Shown in pieces: positions 36,902 through 45,737 of a DNA stretch of 64,000 nucleotides (the stretch's first letter is position 1; every line of letters begins with the position of its first letter). The notes beneath the pieces are model-generated. The model saw only the letters and a list, made by a program, of their open reading frames with translations. It did not search any database and had not been told where the DNA came from. Source of the stretch: Streptomyces sp. yr375 (GTDB lineage Bacteria > Actinomycetota > Actinomycetes > Streptomycetales > Streptomycetaceae); NCBI RefSeq assembly GCF_900110755.1, contig NZ_FOFF01000026.1:1-64000 (forward strand). The letters are read 5' to 3'. Made by a program: the position numbers and the translations under genes.

Positions 36902-38422
36902 TTACGGCTTTCCGGTGCCCGCCAGCTTCCACTCCCGGTGCAGCGAGCCGAGCGGGATGTTCCGCTGGAACAGGGGCGTACCGAAGATCGTCAACTGGAG
37001 CCGCAGCGTGCCGCTGAGATCGACGCCGCCGTACACGGCCCAGGAACCCTTGGTCTTGAACACCGAGTCGTTGCCGATGACCGTGGCGTCGCCCTTGCTG
37101 CGGACGTAGGGCGCCAGGTCGGCCACGATGCCGGCGCTGCCGTACAGGCCGACCGTGGCCTGGGTGCCGAGGGCCGCCTGCACGCTGCCCGCGGTGGTGA
37201 CGGAGGTGCGTACCCCGGTGCCCTTCATGTTCGAGGAGCTGACCGGGGTCCAGCCCTGGGCCAGGCCGAAGGTGCCGCCCGCCTTGAAGTCGCCCTTCAG
37301 GCTCTGCTCCACGTCGACGGTGATCTTGCCGTCGCCGCTGATCTGGACGTAGCAGGTCAGGTCCAGGTTGACCACGACCGGCACCGGCCCGACCTGGAGC
37401 ACCGGATCGGCGTGCAGGGTGGCGAAGGGGATCCGCACCGGGGTGGCGGAGCCCTTCACACGGCCCTTGAGCGACCAGTCCGAGGACCACTTGCCGGACA
37501 CGCCCAGATAGGCGGAGGCGGGCGCGGCCTTGGCGCCCTCGCCGCCGTAGCGGAAGTCGACCTGGGGGGCGACCTGCACAAAACCGGAGACGGAGGCGGC
37601 CGCCGACGCGGACGCGTTCCCGACGGTCGGCAGCGCGGCGCGCACGTCCAGCCGCAGGCTGCCGAGCGGAACCGTCGCTCCCTTGGGGCCGACGTGCACG
37701 TCACCGGTTCGCTTCCAGGAGACGTCGACGTCGGGGAGCAGAGTGTCGATGTCGAAGGCGGCCGGGTCGACCGGCACGGTGCCCTTCGCGGTGTTGTTGC
37801 GCAGCAGGGCGTTGAGCTGGGCGGGCTTGGTCTGCACCTCCGTGCCCTTGGCCGTCTCGCCGATCACCTTCGTGACCTCGGCGAGCAGCCCGTCCGGCGC
37901 ACCGGGCGCGGGAGCGCTGGCGATGACGTCGCCGACGGCGGTGCGGTGCGGGGTCGCCGAGGCGCTCGGGGAGGAGGCCGCGGGGGACGTGGGGGAGGCG
38001 GAAGCCTCGGCGGGCTCCGAGGCCTCGGGCGAGGTGGGGGACGGTGAGTTCGGCGGGGCGGAACTCGGCGTACCCGGATCGTCGTTGGAGGGGGTGGAGG
38101 GTGTGGAGGAGGTGGCGGAGGTGGAGATGACGGCGCGTCGGGTCTTGGCGTCGTACGAGGCGACGTCGAGCTCGGTCCGGTGGGCCTCGTCGTCGGAACT
38201 GCCGGGGTGGGCCGCGGCGGTGGCGATGTCCGCGGGGGCGGCGTCCACGGTGAGGGCGCGGTCGGCGGAGGGGGCCGAGGTGTCCGCGTCGGTCGGCCGG
38301 GCGGAGGGCGAGGCGGGTGGTTCGGCCTGCGGTGGGGCGGAGGAACAGCCCGCGGCGAGGAGGAGGGCGGAGGCGGCTAAGGCGGGCATGAGGGCACGGG
38401 AGTGCCTCGTGCGTCTGCGCAA
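36902..38422 (-). CDS. Hypothetical lipoprotein with Ser/Pro/Ala-rich linker
   Basis: A 506-residue exported lipoprotein of unknown function. I chose the TTG at 38422 because AGGA precedes it and it supplies an Arg-rich n-region (RRRTRHSRALM) to the hydrophobic stretch PALAASALLLAAGC, which ends in a lipobox Cys. An ATG at 38389 is the alternative. Residues ~35-170 are low complexity (Ala/Ser/Pro/Thr, including PTSPEASEPAEASASPTSP). The C-terminal ~320 residues look like a beta-rich domain (VDVSWKRTGDVHVGPKGATV, VRIPFATLHADPVLQVGPVP, YGGVDLSGTLRLQLTIF). Similar proteins occur in Streptomyces; no enzyme motif is seen. Confidence 0.72.
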   Translation of the reverse strand: MRRRTRHSRALMPALAASALLLAAGCSSAPPQAEPPASPSARPTDADTSAPSADRALTVDAAPADIATAAAHPGSSDDEAHRTELDVASYDAKTRRAVISTSATSSTPSTPSNDDPGTPSSAPPNSPSPTSPEASEPAEASASPTSPAASSPSASATPHRTAVGDVIASAPAPGAPDGLLAEVTKVIGETAKGTEVQTKPAQLNALLRNNTAKGTVPVDPAAFDIDTLLPDVDVSWKRTGDVHVGPKGATVPLGSLRLDVRAALPTVGNASASAAASVSGFVQVAPQVDFRYGGEGAKAAPASAYLGVSGKWSSDWSLKGRVKGSATPVRIPFATLHADPVLQVGPVPVVVNLDLTCYVQISGDGKITVDVEQSLKGDFKAGGTFGLAQGWTPVSSSNMKGTGVRTSVTTAGSVQAALGTQATVGLYGSAGIVADLAPYVRSKGDATVIGNDSVFKTKGSWAVYGGVDLSGTLRLQLTIFGTPLFQRNIPLGSLHREWKLAGTGKP

Positions 38423-38621
38423 GGTCGGTCCTGAGGGGTGGGGAATCCGAAAAGGGAAACCGGCGGGGCACGCGTTGCTACTGGCCGGTAATGGCCATGA
38501 GCATGCCACGGGCTTCGCACCGGAGCTTCACAATTCACCCCCGCCCGAGTGTGACGCGCATCACTTCCCGCACCGCGCCTTTCACGCGCGCCACATCTCG
38601 CACTGCGCCCTTCAGAGGCCG

Positions 38622-39854
38622 TCAGTCACCCACCGGCGCCTGGGTCCGCGGCTCGGGCAGCGGCTCCGCCGTGCCGCCGCCGGGGACGGTCCGGCGGCGC
38701 GCCCACCGAGCCGCCAGCGGCTCCGTCCAGCGCGCGGTGAGCGGTCCGAGGACGACCAGGATCAGCACGTACGCCGTCGCCAGCGGTCCCAGGGACGGTT
38801 CGATTCCGGCGGTGACCGCCAGCCCGGCGATGACGATCGAGAACTCCCCGCGCGCCACCAGCGCACCGCCCGCCCGCCAGCGCCCCTTGACCGAGATCCC
38901 GGCCCGCCGGGCCGCCCAGTAGCCGGTGGCGATCTTCGTCGCGGCGGTGACGACCGCCAGCGCGAGAGCGGGCAGCAGGACGGGCGGGATGCTCGCCGGG
39001 TCGGTGTGCAGCCCGAAGAACACGAAGAAGATCGCCGCGAACAGGTCCCGCAGCGGGCTCAGCAGCGTGTGCGCGCCCTCCGCGGCCTCCCCGGACAGCG
39101 CGATGCCCACCAGGAACGCCCCCACCGCCGCCGACACCTGGAGCTGCTGCGCCACACCGGCCACCAGGATCGTCAGCCCCAGCACGACGAGCAGCAGCTT
39201 CTCCGGGTCGTCGCTCGACACGAAACGGGAGATGACCCGGCCGTGCCGCACCGCCACGAACAGCACGAGCCCCGCGACGCCCAGCGCGATCGCCAGGGTC
39301 ACGCTGCCGGCCGCCAGCCCGACCCCGGCCACCAGAGCGGTGACGATGGGCAGGTAGACCGCCATGGCCAGGTCCTCGAGGACCAACACGCTGAGGATCA
39401 CCGGGGTCTCCCGGTTGCCGACCCGGCCCAGGTCGCCCAGCACCTTCGCGATCACCCCGGACGAAGAGATCCAGGTGACGCCCGCGAGTACCACGGCCGC
39501 CACCGGCCCCCAGCCCAGCAGCAGCGCCGCGAGGGCGCCGGGCACGGCGTTGAGGGCGCAGTCGACGAGACCGGCCGGATAGTGGGCCTTGAGGTTGGAG
39601 ACCAGATCGCTCGCCGTGTACTCCAGGCCGAGCATCAGCAGCAACAGGATGACGCCGATCTCGGCGCCGATGGCGACGAACTCCTCGCTCGCGCCGAGCG
39701 GCAGCAGCCCGCCCTTGCCGAAGGCCAGACCGGCCAGCAGATAGAGGGGGATCGGCGAGAACTGGAAACGGGCGGCGAACCGGCCGAGCAGGCCGAGGCC
39801 CAGGATGATGGAACCGAACTCGATCAGCAGGACTGCGGAGTGCACGCGTCTCAC
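38622..39854 (-). CDS. khtU: Cation:proton antiporter (CPA2, KhtU/KefB-like)
   Basis: A 410-residue membrane antiporter of the CPA2 family with about 12 helices, starting VLLIEFGSIILGLGLLGRFA. Hallmarks are GAEIGVILLLLMLGLEY, TWISSSGVIAKVLGDLG, the acidic pair region SVLVLEDLAMAVYLPIVTAL, and the C-terminal GALVARGEFSIVIAGLA. There is no TrkA-N domain; instead a separate TrkA-C protein is encoded directly upstream with a 4-base overlap. That is the KhtTU architecture for K+(cation)/H+ antiport in potassium and pH homeostasis. Ion specificity here is inferred. Confidence 0.9.
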   Translation of the reverse strand: MRRVHSAVLLIEFGSIILGLGLLGRFAARFQFSPIPLYLLAGLAFGKGGLLPLGASEEFVAIGAEIGVILLLLMLGLEYTASDLVSNLKAHYPAGLVDCALNAVPGALAALLLGWGPVAAVVLAGVTWISSSGVIAKVLGDLGRVGNRETPVILSVLVLEDLAMAVYLPIVTALVAGVGLAAGSVTLAIALGVAGLVLFVAVRHGRVISRFVSSDDPEKLLLVVLGLTILVAGVAQQLQVSAAVGAFLVGIALSGEAAEGAHTLLSPLRDLFAAIFFVFFGLHTDPASIPPVLLPALALAVVTAATKIATGYWAARRAGISVKGRWRAGGALVARGEFSIVIAGLAVTAGIEPSLGPLATAYVLILVVLGPLTARWTEPLAARWARRRTVPGGGTAEPLPEPRTQAPVGD

Positions 39855-40336
39855 ACCCGTCCCAGTATCGCCGCGGCCGCGTCCACGCCTTCGCGGGTGC
39901 CGATGACGATGAGGGTGTCGCCGCCCGCGAGCCGGAAGTCCGGCGCCGGGGACGGAATCGCCTCGGCCCGCCGCAGCACCGCCACGATCGAGGCGCCGGT
40001 CTCCGTGCGCATCCGGGTGTCGCCCAGCAGCCGTCCGTTCCAGTGCGAGGCGGCCGCCACCTCGATGCGCTCGGCGACCAGCCCCAGGTCAGTGGTGTAG
40101 AGCAGGCTCGCGCTGTGATGGGACGGCATCAGCGCGTCGATCAGCGCGCCCGCCTCGGCGCCGGTCAGCCGCAGGGACTGGGCGCAGGAGTCGGGGTCGT
40201 CGGCCCGGTACAGACTGACGGTCCGGGTGCCGTCGCGGTGCGCCACCACGGACAGGTGGCGCTGCTCCCGCGTCACCAGGTCGTACTGGACCCCGATGCC
40301 TGGCAGCGGCGTCGTTCGGAGGCGTGGAGCAGACAC
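39851..40336 (-). CDS. khtT: KhtT-like TrkA-C regulatory subunit of the antiporter
   Basis: A 161-residue soluble protein. The N-terminal ~70 residues (TPLPGIGVQYDLVTREQRHL onwards) match the KhtT regulatory part. The C-terminal TrkA-C (RCK_C) domain contains GASIVAVLRRAEAIPSPAPD and LAGGDTLIVIGTREGVDAAA, which in this family binds cyclic di-nucleotides or other ligands. The GTG at 40336 follows AAGGGGAAG. It is coupled to khtU and diverges from the histidine kinase gene. Confidence 0.87.
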   Translation of the reverse strand: MSAPRLRTTPLPGIGVQYDLVTREQRHLSVVAHRDGTRTVSLYRADDPDSCAQSLRLTGAEAGALIDALMPSHHSASLLYTTDLGLVAERIEVAAASHWNGRLLGDTRMRTETGASIVAVLRRAEAIPSPAPDFRLAGGDTLIVIGTREGVDAAAAILGRV

Positions 40337-40564
40337 GTTTCTTCCCCTTGCTGGTCGGGTGCCCGGAGCCGCCATGCTGCCATCCGACCGTACGGTGGCG
40401 ACATGGGTGTCGTGACGGATGGACAGGGGCGGCGTCGCACGGAGAGGCTGGTCACGGCGGTACGAGTCGCAGCAGGACGAGCCGGAAGCGCCGGAAGGTT
40501 CAGCAGAGGCAGCACAGGCAGCAGAGGCAGAGACAGAGGTAGAGGGAGAGGGGGAGCCGCGCGG

Positions 40565-41638
40565 GTGTCGCTGTTCTGGCGGATCTTCGTCCTCGACGCC
40601 GTCGCCCTGATCGCGGCGGCAGCGCTGCTGCTGGGTCCGGTCACCGTCTCCACACCCATACTGCCGGGCGAGGTGCTCGTCGTGGTGGCCGGACTGGCCG
40701 CGCTGCTGACCGTCAACGCGGTCGTGCTGCGCGTCGGTCTCGCCCCGCTGGGCCGACTGGGGCGGGCCATGGCCGACGCCGACCTGCTGCGCCCCGGGGC
40801 CCGGGCCGAGGTCTCGGGACCGGTGGAGACGGCCGAGCTGATCAGGACGTACAACGCCATGCTGGACCGGCTGGAGGCCGAGCGCGCCGCCAGCGCCGCC
40901 GGTGCGCTGTCCGCCCAGGAACGCGAGCGCCACCGCATCGCCCGCGAACTCCACGACGAGGTCGGCCAGACTTTCACCGCCGTACTCCTCCAGCTCAAAC
41001 GGGTCGCCGACCGGGCCCCGGCGGACCTGCGCGAGGAAGTGGGCCAGGCGCAGGAGGCCACCCGGGCCGGTCTCGACGAGATCCGCCGCATCGCCCGCCG
41101 GCTGCGCCCCGGCGTCCTCGACGAACTCGGCCTGCTCAGCGCGCTGCGCTCACTCGCCGCCGAGTTCACCACCCATGGACTGACGGTGCGCCGCGACCTT
41201 CGTGCCGGCCTGCCCCCGCTGACCGAGGAGACGGAACTCGTGCTCTACCGCGTGGCCCAGGAAGCCCTCACCAACACCGCCCGCCACTCCGGCGCCGACC
41301 GCGCCGAACTCCGCCTGCGCCCGGTCGCCGACGGCGTCGAACTCCTCGTCCGGGACAACGGCAGCGGCCTGGGCGCGGGCGCGGGGGAGGGCGCCGGCAT
41401 CCGGGGGATGCGCGAACGGGCCCTCCTGATCGGGGCGACCCTCACCGTCTCGTCGAAGGCGTCCGACAACCGCGACGGCAGCGGCGGCTACGACGGCAGC
41501 GGTGGCAACGTCGGTTACGACGGCAGGGACGTCAAGGACGGCTACGGCGGCGGGACGGACGTACGCCTGCGGGTGGCGGCGGGCACCGACCAGGCCGACA
41601 CCGTGCCCCCGGCTCCCGCAGCCGGAGGCCACCGATGA
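40565..41638 (+). CDS. NarL-type two-component sensor histidine kinase
   Basis: A 357-residue HisKA_3 kinase. Two membrane helices (FVLDAVALIAAAALLLGPVT and VLVVVAGLAALLTVNAVVL) with almost no extracellular loop suggest membrane or intracellular sensing. The phospho-acceptor block is RHRIARELHDEVGQTFTAVL near residue 130, followed by RRLRPGVLDELGLLSALRS, AQEALTNTARHSGADR, and VRDNGSGLGAGAGEGAGIRG. I prefer the GTG at 40565, with GGGGAG upstream. The in-frame ATG at 40403 would add 54 residues of Arg/Gly/Ser repeats. A Gly/Asp/Tyr-rich insertion lies before the end. Its stop overlaps the regulator's start (ATGA). Confidence 0.9.
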   Translation: MSLFWRIFVLDAVALIAAAALLLGPVTVSTPILPGEVLVVVAGLAALLTVNAVVLRVGLAPLGRLGRAMADADLLRPGARAEVSGPVETAELIRTYNAMLDRLEAERAASAAGALSAQERERHRIARELHDEVGQTFTAVLLQLKRVADRAPADLREEVGQAQEATRAGLDEIRRIARRLRPGVLDELGLLSALRSLAAEFTTHGLTVRRDLRAGLPPLTEETELVLYRVAQEALTNTARHSGADRAELRLRPVADGVELLVRDNGSGLGAGAGEGAGIRGMRERALLIGATLTVSSKASDNRDGSGGYDGSGGNVGYDGRDVKDGYGGGTDVRLRVAAGTDQADTVPPAPAAGGHR

Positions 41639-42333
41639 CCGACGGCACCTCCCCGGCCTCGTCCGGATCGCCCGCCGCACCGACCCGCGTCCTCCTCGCC
41701 GACGACCACACACTCGTACGCCGTGGAGTGCGGCTCATCCTGGACGGCGAGCCCGATCTGACGGTGGTCGCCGAGGCCGGCGACGGGGCCGAGGCCGTCG
41801 AGCGCGCCCGCGCGGGGGCCATCGACCTGGCCGTCCTCGACGTGGCCATGCCCCGGATGACCGGTCTGCAGGCGGCCCGCGAACTCTCCCGCCGCCTCCC
41901 GGACCTGCCCATCCTCATCCTCACGATGTACGACAACGAGCAGTACTTCTTCGAAGCGCTCAAGGCCGGGGCCCGCGGCTACGTCCTGAAGTCGGTCGCC
42001 GACCGGGACCTGGTCGAGGCCTGCCGCGCGGTCGTACGCGACGAGCCGTTCATCTACCCGGGCGCCGAGCGGGCCCTCGTCCGCTCCTACCTGGACCGGC
42101 TCCACCGCGGCGACGGCGTCGAGGGGCTGCCCGAGCGGCCCATCACCGAGCGCGAGGAGGAGATCCTCAAGCTCGTGGCGGAGGGCCATACCTCCCGAGA
42201 GATCGGCGCGCTGCTGTTCATCAGCGCCAAGACGGTCGAACGCCACCGCGCCAACCTCCTGCACAAGCTGGGCATGCGCGACCGTCTGGAACTCACCCGC
42301 TACGCGATCCGCGCGGGCCTCATCGACCCGTGA
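41635..42333 (+). CDS. NarL/FixJ family response regulator
   Basis: A 232-residue regulator. The receiver domain has RVLLADDHTLVRRGVRLIL, phospho-acceptor Asp in IDLAVLDVAMPRMTGLQ (about residue 65), and Lys in YVLKSVADRD. The LuxR-type helix-turn-helix is at residues ~165-225 (TEREEEILKLVAEGHTSREI then SAKTVERHRANLLHKLGMRD). It is translationally coupled to the kinase upstream. The targets are not known; divergent khtTU is one candidate by position only. Confidence 0.93.
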   Translation: MTDGTSPASSGSPAAPTRVLLADDHTLVRRGVRLILDGEPDLTVVAEAGDGAEAVERARAGAIDLAVLDVAMPRMTGLQAARELSRRLPDLPILILTMYDNEQYFFEALKAGARGYVLKSVADRDLVEACRAVVRDEPFIYPGAERALVRSYLDRLHRGDGVEGLPERPITEREEEILKLVAEGHTSREIGALLFISAKTVERHRANLLHKLGMRDRLELTRYAIRAGLIDP

Positions 42334-42423
42334 GGCCTGACGCCCGCCCGGCGGCGCGCGCCGGCCGGACGTCCCGCGCGAAGCGGCGGCGGGCGTTGTC
42401 CGGGGAGCGCCTACCCTTGAGCC

Positions 42424-43953
42424 ATGACCAGCAGCAGCGACCGGAGCCTCGCAGTGGACGTTCACACCCCCAAGAGCTACGAAATCCGCACTTACGGGTG
42501 CCAGATGAACGTCCATGACTCCGAGCGGCTGTCCGGGCTGCTCGAAGAGGCCGGGTACGTGCGCGCTCCCGAAGGGGCGGACGGCGACGCGGACGTCGTC
42601 GTCTTCAACACCTGCGCGGTCCGTGAGAACGCCGACAACCGGCTGTACGGCAACCTCGGCCGGCTCGCCCCGATGAAGACGAAGCGACCCGGGATGCAGA
42701 TCGCGGTCGGCGGCTGCCTCGCGCAGAAGGACCGCGACACCATCGTGAAGAAGGCGCCCTGGGTGGACGTCGTCTTCGGCACGCACAACATCGGCAAGCT
42801 CCCGGTCCTGCTGGAACGCGCGCGCGTGCAGGAAGAGGCGCAGGTCGAGATCGCCGAGTCGCTCGAGGCGTTCCCCTCCACGCTGCCGACGCGGCGCGAG
42901 AGCGCCTACGCGGCCTGGGTGTCGATCTCCGTCGGCTGCAACAACACGTGCACCTTCTGCATCGTCCCGGCCCTGCGCGGCAAGGAGAAGGACCGCCGCA
43001 CCGGCGACATCCTCGCCGAGATCGACGCGCTGGTCGCCGAGGGCGTCTCCGAGATCACCCTGCTCGGGCAGAACGTAAACGCTTACGGGTCCGACATCGG
43101 CGACCGCGAGGCCTTCAGCAAGCTGCTGCGCGCGTGCGGCGCGATCGAGGGCCTGGAGCGCGTCCGCTTCACCTCCCCGCACCCGCGCGACTTCACCGAC
43201 GACGTCATCGCCGCCATGGCCGAGACGCCCAACGTGATGCCGCAGCTCCACATGCCGATGCAGTCCGGCTCGGACACGGTCCTGAAGGCGATGCGCCGGT
43301 CGTACCGCCAGGAGCGCTACCTCGGGATCATCGAGAAGGTCCGTGCCGCCATCCCGCACGCGGCGATCACCACCGACATCATCGTGGGCTTCCCCGGCGA
43401 GACCGAGGAGGACTTCGAGCAGACCCTCCACGCGGTCCGCGAGGCCCGGTTCGCGCAAGCGTTTACGTTCCAGTACTCCAAGCGTCCCGGCACCCCGGCC
43501 GCGACCATGGAGGACCAGATCCCCAAGCAGGTCGTGCAGGCGCGCTACGAGCGTCTCGTCGCCCTCCAGGAGGAGATCTCCTGGGAGGAGAACAAGAAGC
43601 AGGTCGGCCGGACCCTGGAGCTGATGGTGGCCGAGGGCGAGGGCCGCAAGGACGGCGCCACCCACCGCCTCTCCGGCCGCGCCCCCGACAACCGCCTGGT
43701 CCACTTCACCAAGCCGGACCAGGCGGTGCGCCCCGGCGACGTCGTGACCGTAGAGGTGACGTACGCGGCCCCGCACCACCTCCTCGCCGAAGGCCCCACC
43801 CTGGACGTGCGCCGCACGCGCGCGGGCGACGCGTGGGAGAAGCGCACCGCGGAGAAGGCGGCGAAGCCGGCCGGCGTCCTGCTCGGTCTCCCCAAGATCG
43901 GCGTGCCCGCACCGCTCCCGGTGGCCACGGGCAGCGGCTGCGGTTCCGACTGA
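42424..43953 (+). CDS. miaB: tRNA-2-methylthio-N6-dimethylallyladenosine synthase MiaB
   Basis: A 509-residue radical SAM methylthiotransferase that adds a methylthio group to i6A37 of tRNA. The N-terminal cluster cysteines are in RTYGCQMNVHDSERLS, VFNTCAVRENADN and AVGGCLAQKDRDT. The radical SAM CxxxCxxC is in SVGCNNTCTFCIVPALRGKE near residue 175, and the C-terminal TRAM domain ends near 455. A ~50-residue variable tail follows. It acts after MiaA, encoded 1.8 kb downstream, as is usual in actinobacteria. The ATG at 42424 gives the family start. Confidence 0.97.
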   Translation: MTSSSDRSLAVDVHTPKSYEIRTYGCQMNVHDSERLSGLLEEAGYVRAPEGADGDADVVVFNTCAVRENADNRLYGNLGRLAPMKTKRPGMQIAVGGCLAQKDRDTIVKKAPWVDVVFGTHNIGKLPVLLERARVQEEAQVEIAESLEAFPSTLPTRRESAYAAWVSISVGCNNTCTFCIVPALRGKEKDRRTGDILAEIDALVAEGVSEITLLGQNVNAYGSDIGDREAFSKLLRACGAIEGLERVRFTSPHPRDFTDDVIAAMAETPNVMPQLHMPMQSGSDTVLKAMRRSYRQERYLGIIEKVRAAIPHAAITTDIIVGFPGETEEDFEQTLHAVREARFAQAFTFQYSKRPGTPAATMEDQIPKQVVQARYERLVALQEEISWEENKKQVGRTLELMVAEGEGRKDGATHRLSGRAPDNRLVHFTKPDQAVRPGDVVTVEVTYAAPHHLLAEGPTLDVRRTRAGDAWEKRTAEKAAKPAGVLLGLPKIGVPAPLPVATGSGCGSD

Positions 43954-44015
43954 CGCCCGGCGCGACACCCCTGGCGGGTGCCCTGCGCAAGGGGCACGCG
44001 GCTACCCTGCCGATC

Positions 44016-44732
44016 ATGCTTGTCGCCGCCGCAGTCTGCCCCTGTCCGCCCCTTCTCGTGCCCGAGGTGGCAGCGGGCGCCGCTCCCGAGCTGGACGCGG
44101 CGCGCACCGCCTGCTCCGACGCGCTGGCCGTGCTGACGGCGGCCCGGCCGGACCGGCTCGTGGTCGTCGGGCCCGCCGAGCAGGCCGGGCGCGGCCCGTA
44201 CCCGGAGGGCACGCGGGGCGCGTTCCGCGGTTTCGGAGTGGACCTCGCCGTACGGCTGGGCCGCGGCGGCGCGGACGCGCCGTCCGACCGCGCGCTGCCG
44301 CCGTCCCTCGCCGTCGGCGCCTGGCTGCTGGAACGGGCCGGGTGGTCGGCCGCCCCCGTCGGGGGGCTCGGCGTGGCGGAAGCGCTCGCGGCCGAGCGGT
44401 GCGCCGAGGCCGGACGGGAGATCGGCGCGGCGGCGGGACGGGTGGCGCTGCTGGTGATGGGCGACGCCAGCGCGTGCCGGACGCTGAAAGCGCCGGGCTA
44501 CCTCGACGAGCGCGCGGCGCCCTTCGACGCGGCGGCCGCCCAGTCCCTCGGCACGGCGGACGTCGCGGCCCTCATGGCACTGGACGCGCAGGTGGCGTAC
44601 GAACTCAAGGCGTCGGGCCGAGCGCCCTGGCAGGTACTCGCGGGCGCCGCCGAGGCCGCCGGACTGACGGGCGCGCTGCTCTACGAGGACGCGCCGTACG
44701 GCGTGGGGTACGTGGTCGCGACCTGGTCGTAG
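44016..44732 (+). CDS. Class III extradiol dioxygenase-like conserved protein
   Basis: A 238-residue protein found between miaB and miaA in many actinobacteria. It begins MLVAAAVCPCPPLLVPEVAA, resembling the LigB/extradiol dioxygenase fold (AVCPCPPLLVPEV; RLVVVGPAEQAG; VALLVMGDAS). Metal ligands of true LigB enzymes are not evident: the usual N-terminal HxP motif is replaced by CPCPP, so activity is doubtful. The ATG at 44016 is 62 bases after miaB, suggesting co-transcription. The function is unknown. Confidence 0.8.
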   Translation: MLVAAAVCPCPPLLVPEVAAGAAPELDAARTACSDALAVLTAARPDRLVVVGPAEQAGRGPYPEGTRGAFRGFGVDLAVRLGRGGADAPSDRALPPSLAVGAWLLERAGWSAAPVGGLGVAEALAAERCAEAGREIGAAAGRVALLVMGDASACRTLKAPGYLDERAAPFDAAAAQSLGTADVAALMALDAQVAYELKASGRAPWQVLAGAAEAAGLTGALLYEDAPYGVGYVVATWS

Positions 44733-44790
44733 CGCTCCCTGGCGGTCCCTGGCCGCAGGGCGACGGAGATCTCGGCCGCAGGGCGTGAAA

Positions 44791-44833
44791 CGGCGGACGG
44801 CCGCGAGCGTCTCCGCTCCCCGGCCGTCCGCCG
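44791..44833 (+). terminator. 13-bp perfect hairpin between convergent genes
   Basis: cggcggacggccg (44791-44803) and its exact complement (44821-44833) enclose a 17-base loop. The hairpin lies in the gap between the convergent miaB-operon end and the small antitoxin-like gene, so it can terminate transcription from both sides. Confidence 0.75.
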
Positions 44834-44866
44834 ATCCACGCTCGGTGTCGGGTGCTCGGTGCTCCG

Positions 44867-45145
44867 TCAGGAAGCCGGCGGGGGCGGGTTCGGCGGGGTG
44901 AACGTGTCGCCGTCGCCCGCCTTGGGCTCGTCGCCGTCCTTGTGCGCGAGCTTGTCCATGGCGCCCTTGGCCTTACCGGTGCCCGTATGGATCTTGTCGC
45001 TGTACTTGCCCTTGGTCTTCTCGTCGACGACCTTCGCGGCCTTGTCGAGACCGTGGTGGACCTTGTCCCCGTGCTGATGGGCGAGGTGCGAGACCTTGCT
45101 CTTGGCGGGGGCGAGTCTGGCCTTCAAATTGTCCAAAAGACCCAT
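44867..45145 (-). CDS. MT0933-like antitoxin family protein
   Basis: A 92-residue, Lys/Asp-rich protein. It begins MGLLDNLKARLAPAKSKVSH, continues with HGDKVHHGLDKAAKVVDEKT and KGKYSDKIHTGTGKAKGAMD, and ends in a Pro-rich tail. This is the pattern of the MT0933/Rv0909-like antitoxin family, whose mycobacterial member is paired with a toxin. No toxin gene is adjacent here; the next minus-strand gene is an acidic hypothetical protein. Streptomyces carry many such orphan copies, so an antitoxin role is not established. Confidence 0.8.
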   Translation of the reverse strand: MGLLDNLKARLAPAKSKVSHLAHQHGDKVHHGLDKAAKVVDEKTKGKYSDKIHTGTGKAKGAMDKLAHKDGDEPKAGDGDTFTPPNPPPPAS

Positions 45146-45207
45146 GGGGCACCTTCCTCGCGGGTTCCTGCGGGTTCCTGCGGGTTCTTATGTCTCCGTG
45201 CGTGTCC

Positions 45208-45555
45208 TTACGTGCGGGCGCTCTCGCCGGCTCCGCTGTCGGCGGCCTCCTCGGCGGACTGCTGCCGGGGGATCTCGACACCGTCGGCGGCTACGACCGA
45301 CTCGGTTGCCGACCCGGTCGCCTTGCGGGTCTCCGTCTCCGTTTCAGGCTGCGTCCGAGTCTCCTTCAGCGCGGTGTCCCCGGCTCCGGTCGCCCCCTGC
45401 GAGGCTTCCGCAGCCTGGTCCGCCTCGTCCACCTGTGCCGCCTCGGTGCCGTCCTCCGGCGTACCGGCCGATGCCTCGACGGCGGCCGTCGTCTCCTCAG
45501 TCGCCAGCTCCTCCGTGACCTTGGACCTCCGGAAAAGTCGCGCCAAAACGCCCAT
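45208..45555 (-). CDS. Small acidic hypothetical protein
   Basis: A 115-residue protein beginning MGVLARLFRRSKVTEELATE. After this short basic-amphipathic N-terminus the rest is Glu/Ala/Thr/Gln-rich and probably disordered (TAAVEASAGTPEDGTEAAQV). It is recognisable as a conserved Streptomyces protein near miaA but has no known function. The ATG at 45555 is chosen because upstream sequence is a shadow of the miaA leader; it has only a weak ribosome site. It lies 62 bases upstream of the antitoxin-like gene on the same strand and diverges from miaA. Confidence 0.65.
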   Translation of the reverse strand: MGVLARLFRRSKVTEELATEETTAAVEASAGTPEDGTEAAQVDEADQAAEASQGATGAGDTALKETRTQPETETETRKATGSATESVVAADGVEIPRQQSAEEAADSGAGESART

Positions 45556-45737
45556 ATCCACTCCATACGGTACTCGTGCGGGCGAAATCCCGCGTTGACC
45601 GGTGCGTCCGATTGCGCCACCGGGGATCGCCGCCCCTGCGCGGGGCGACGGGAATCTCGCAACGGGGAACGACGCCGGACAAGCGCCGTCACGTAACTCG
45701 TTCGAGGGTGGGTCTCGACGTTTGCGAGACTGGTGCC

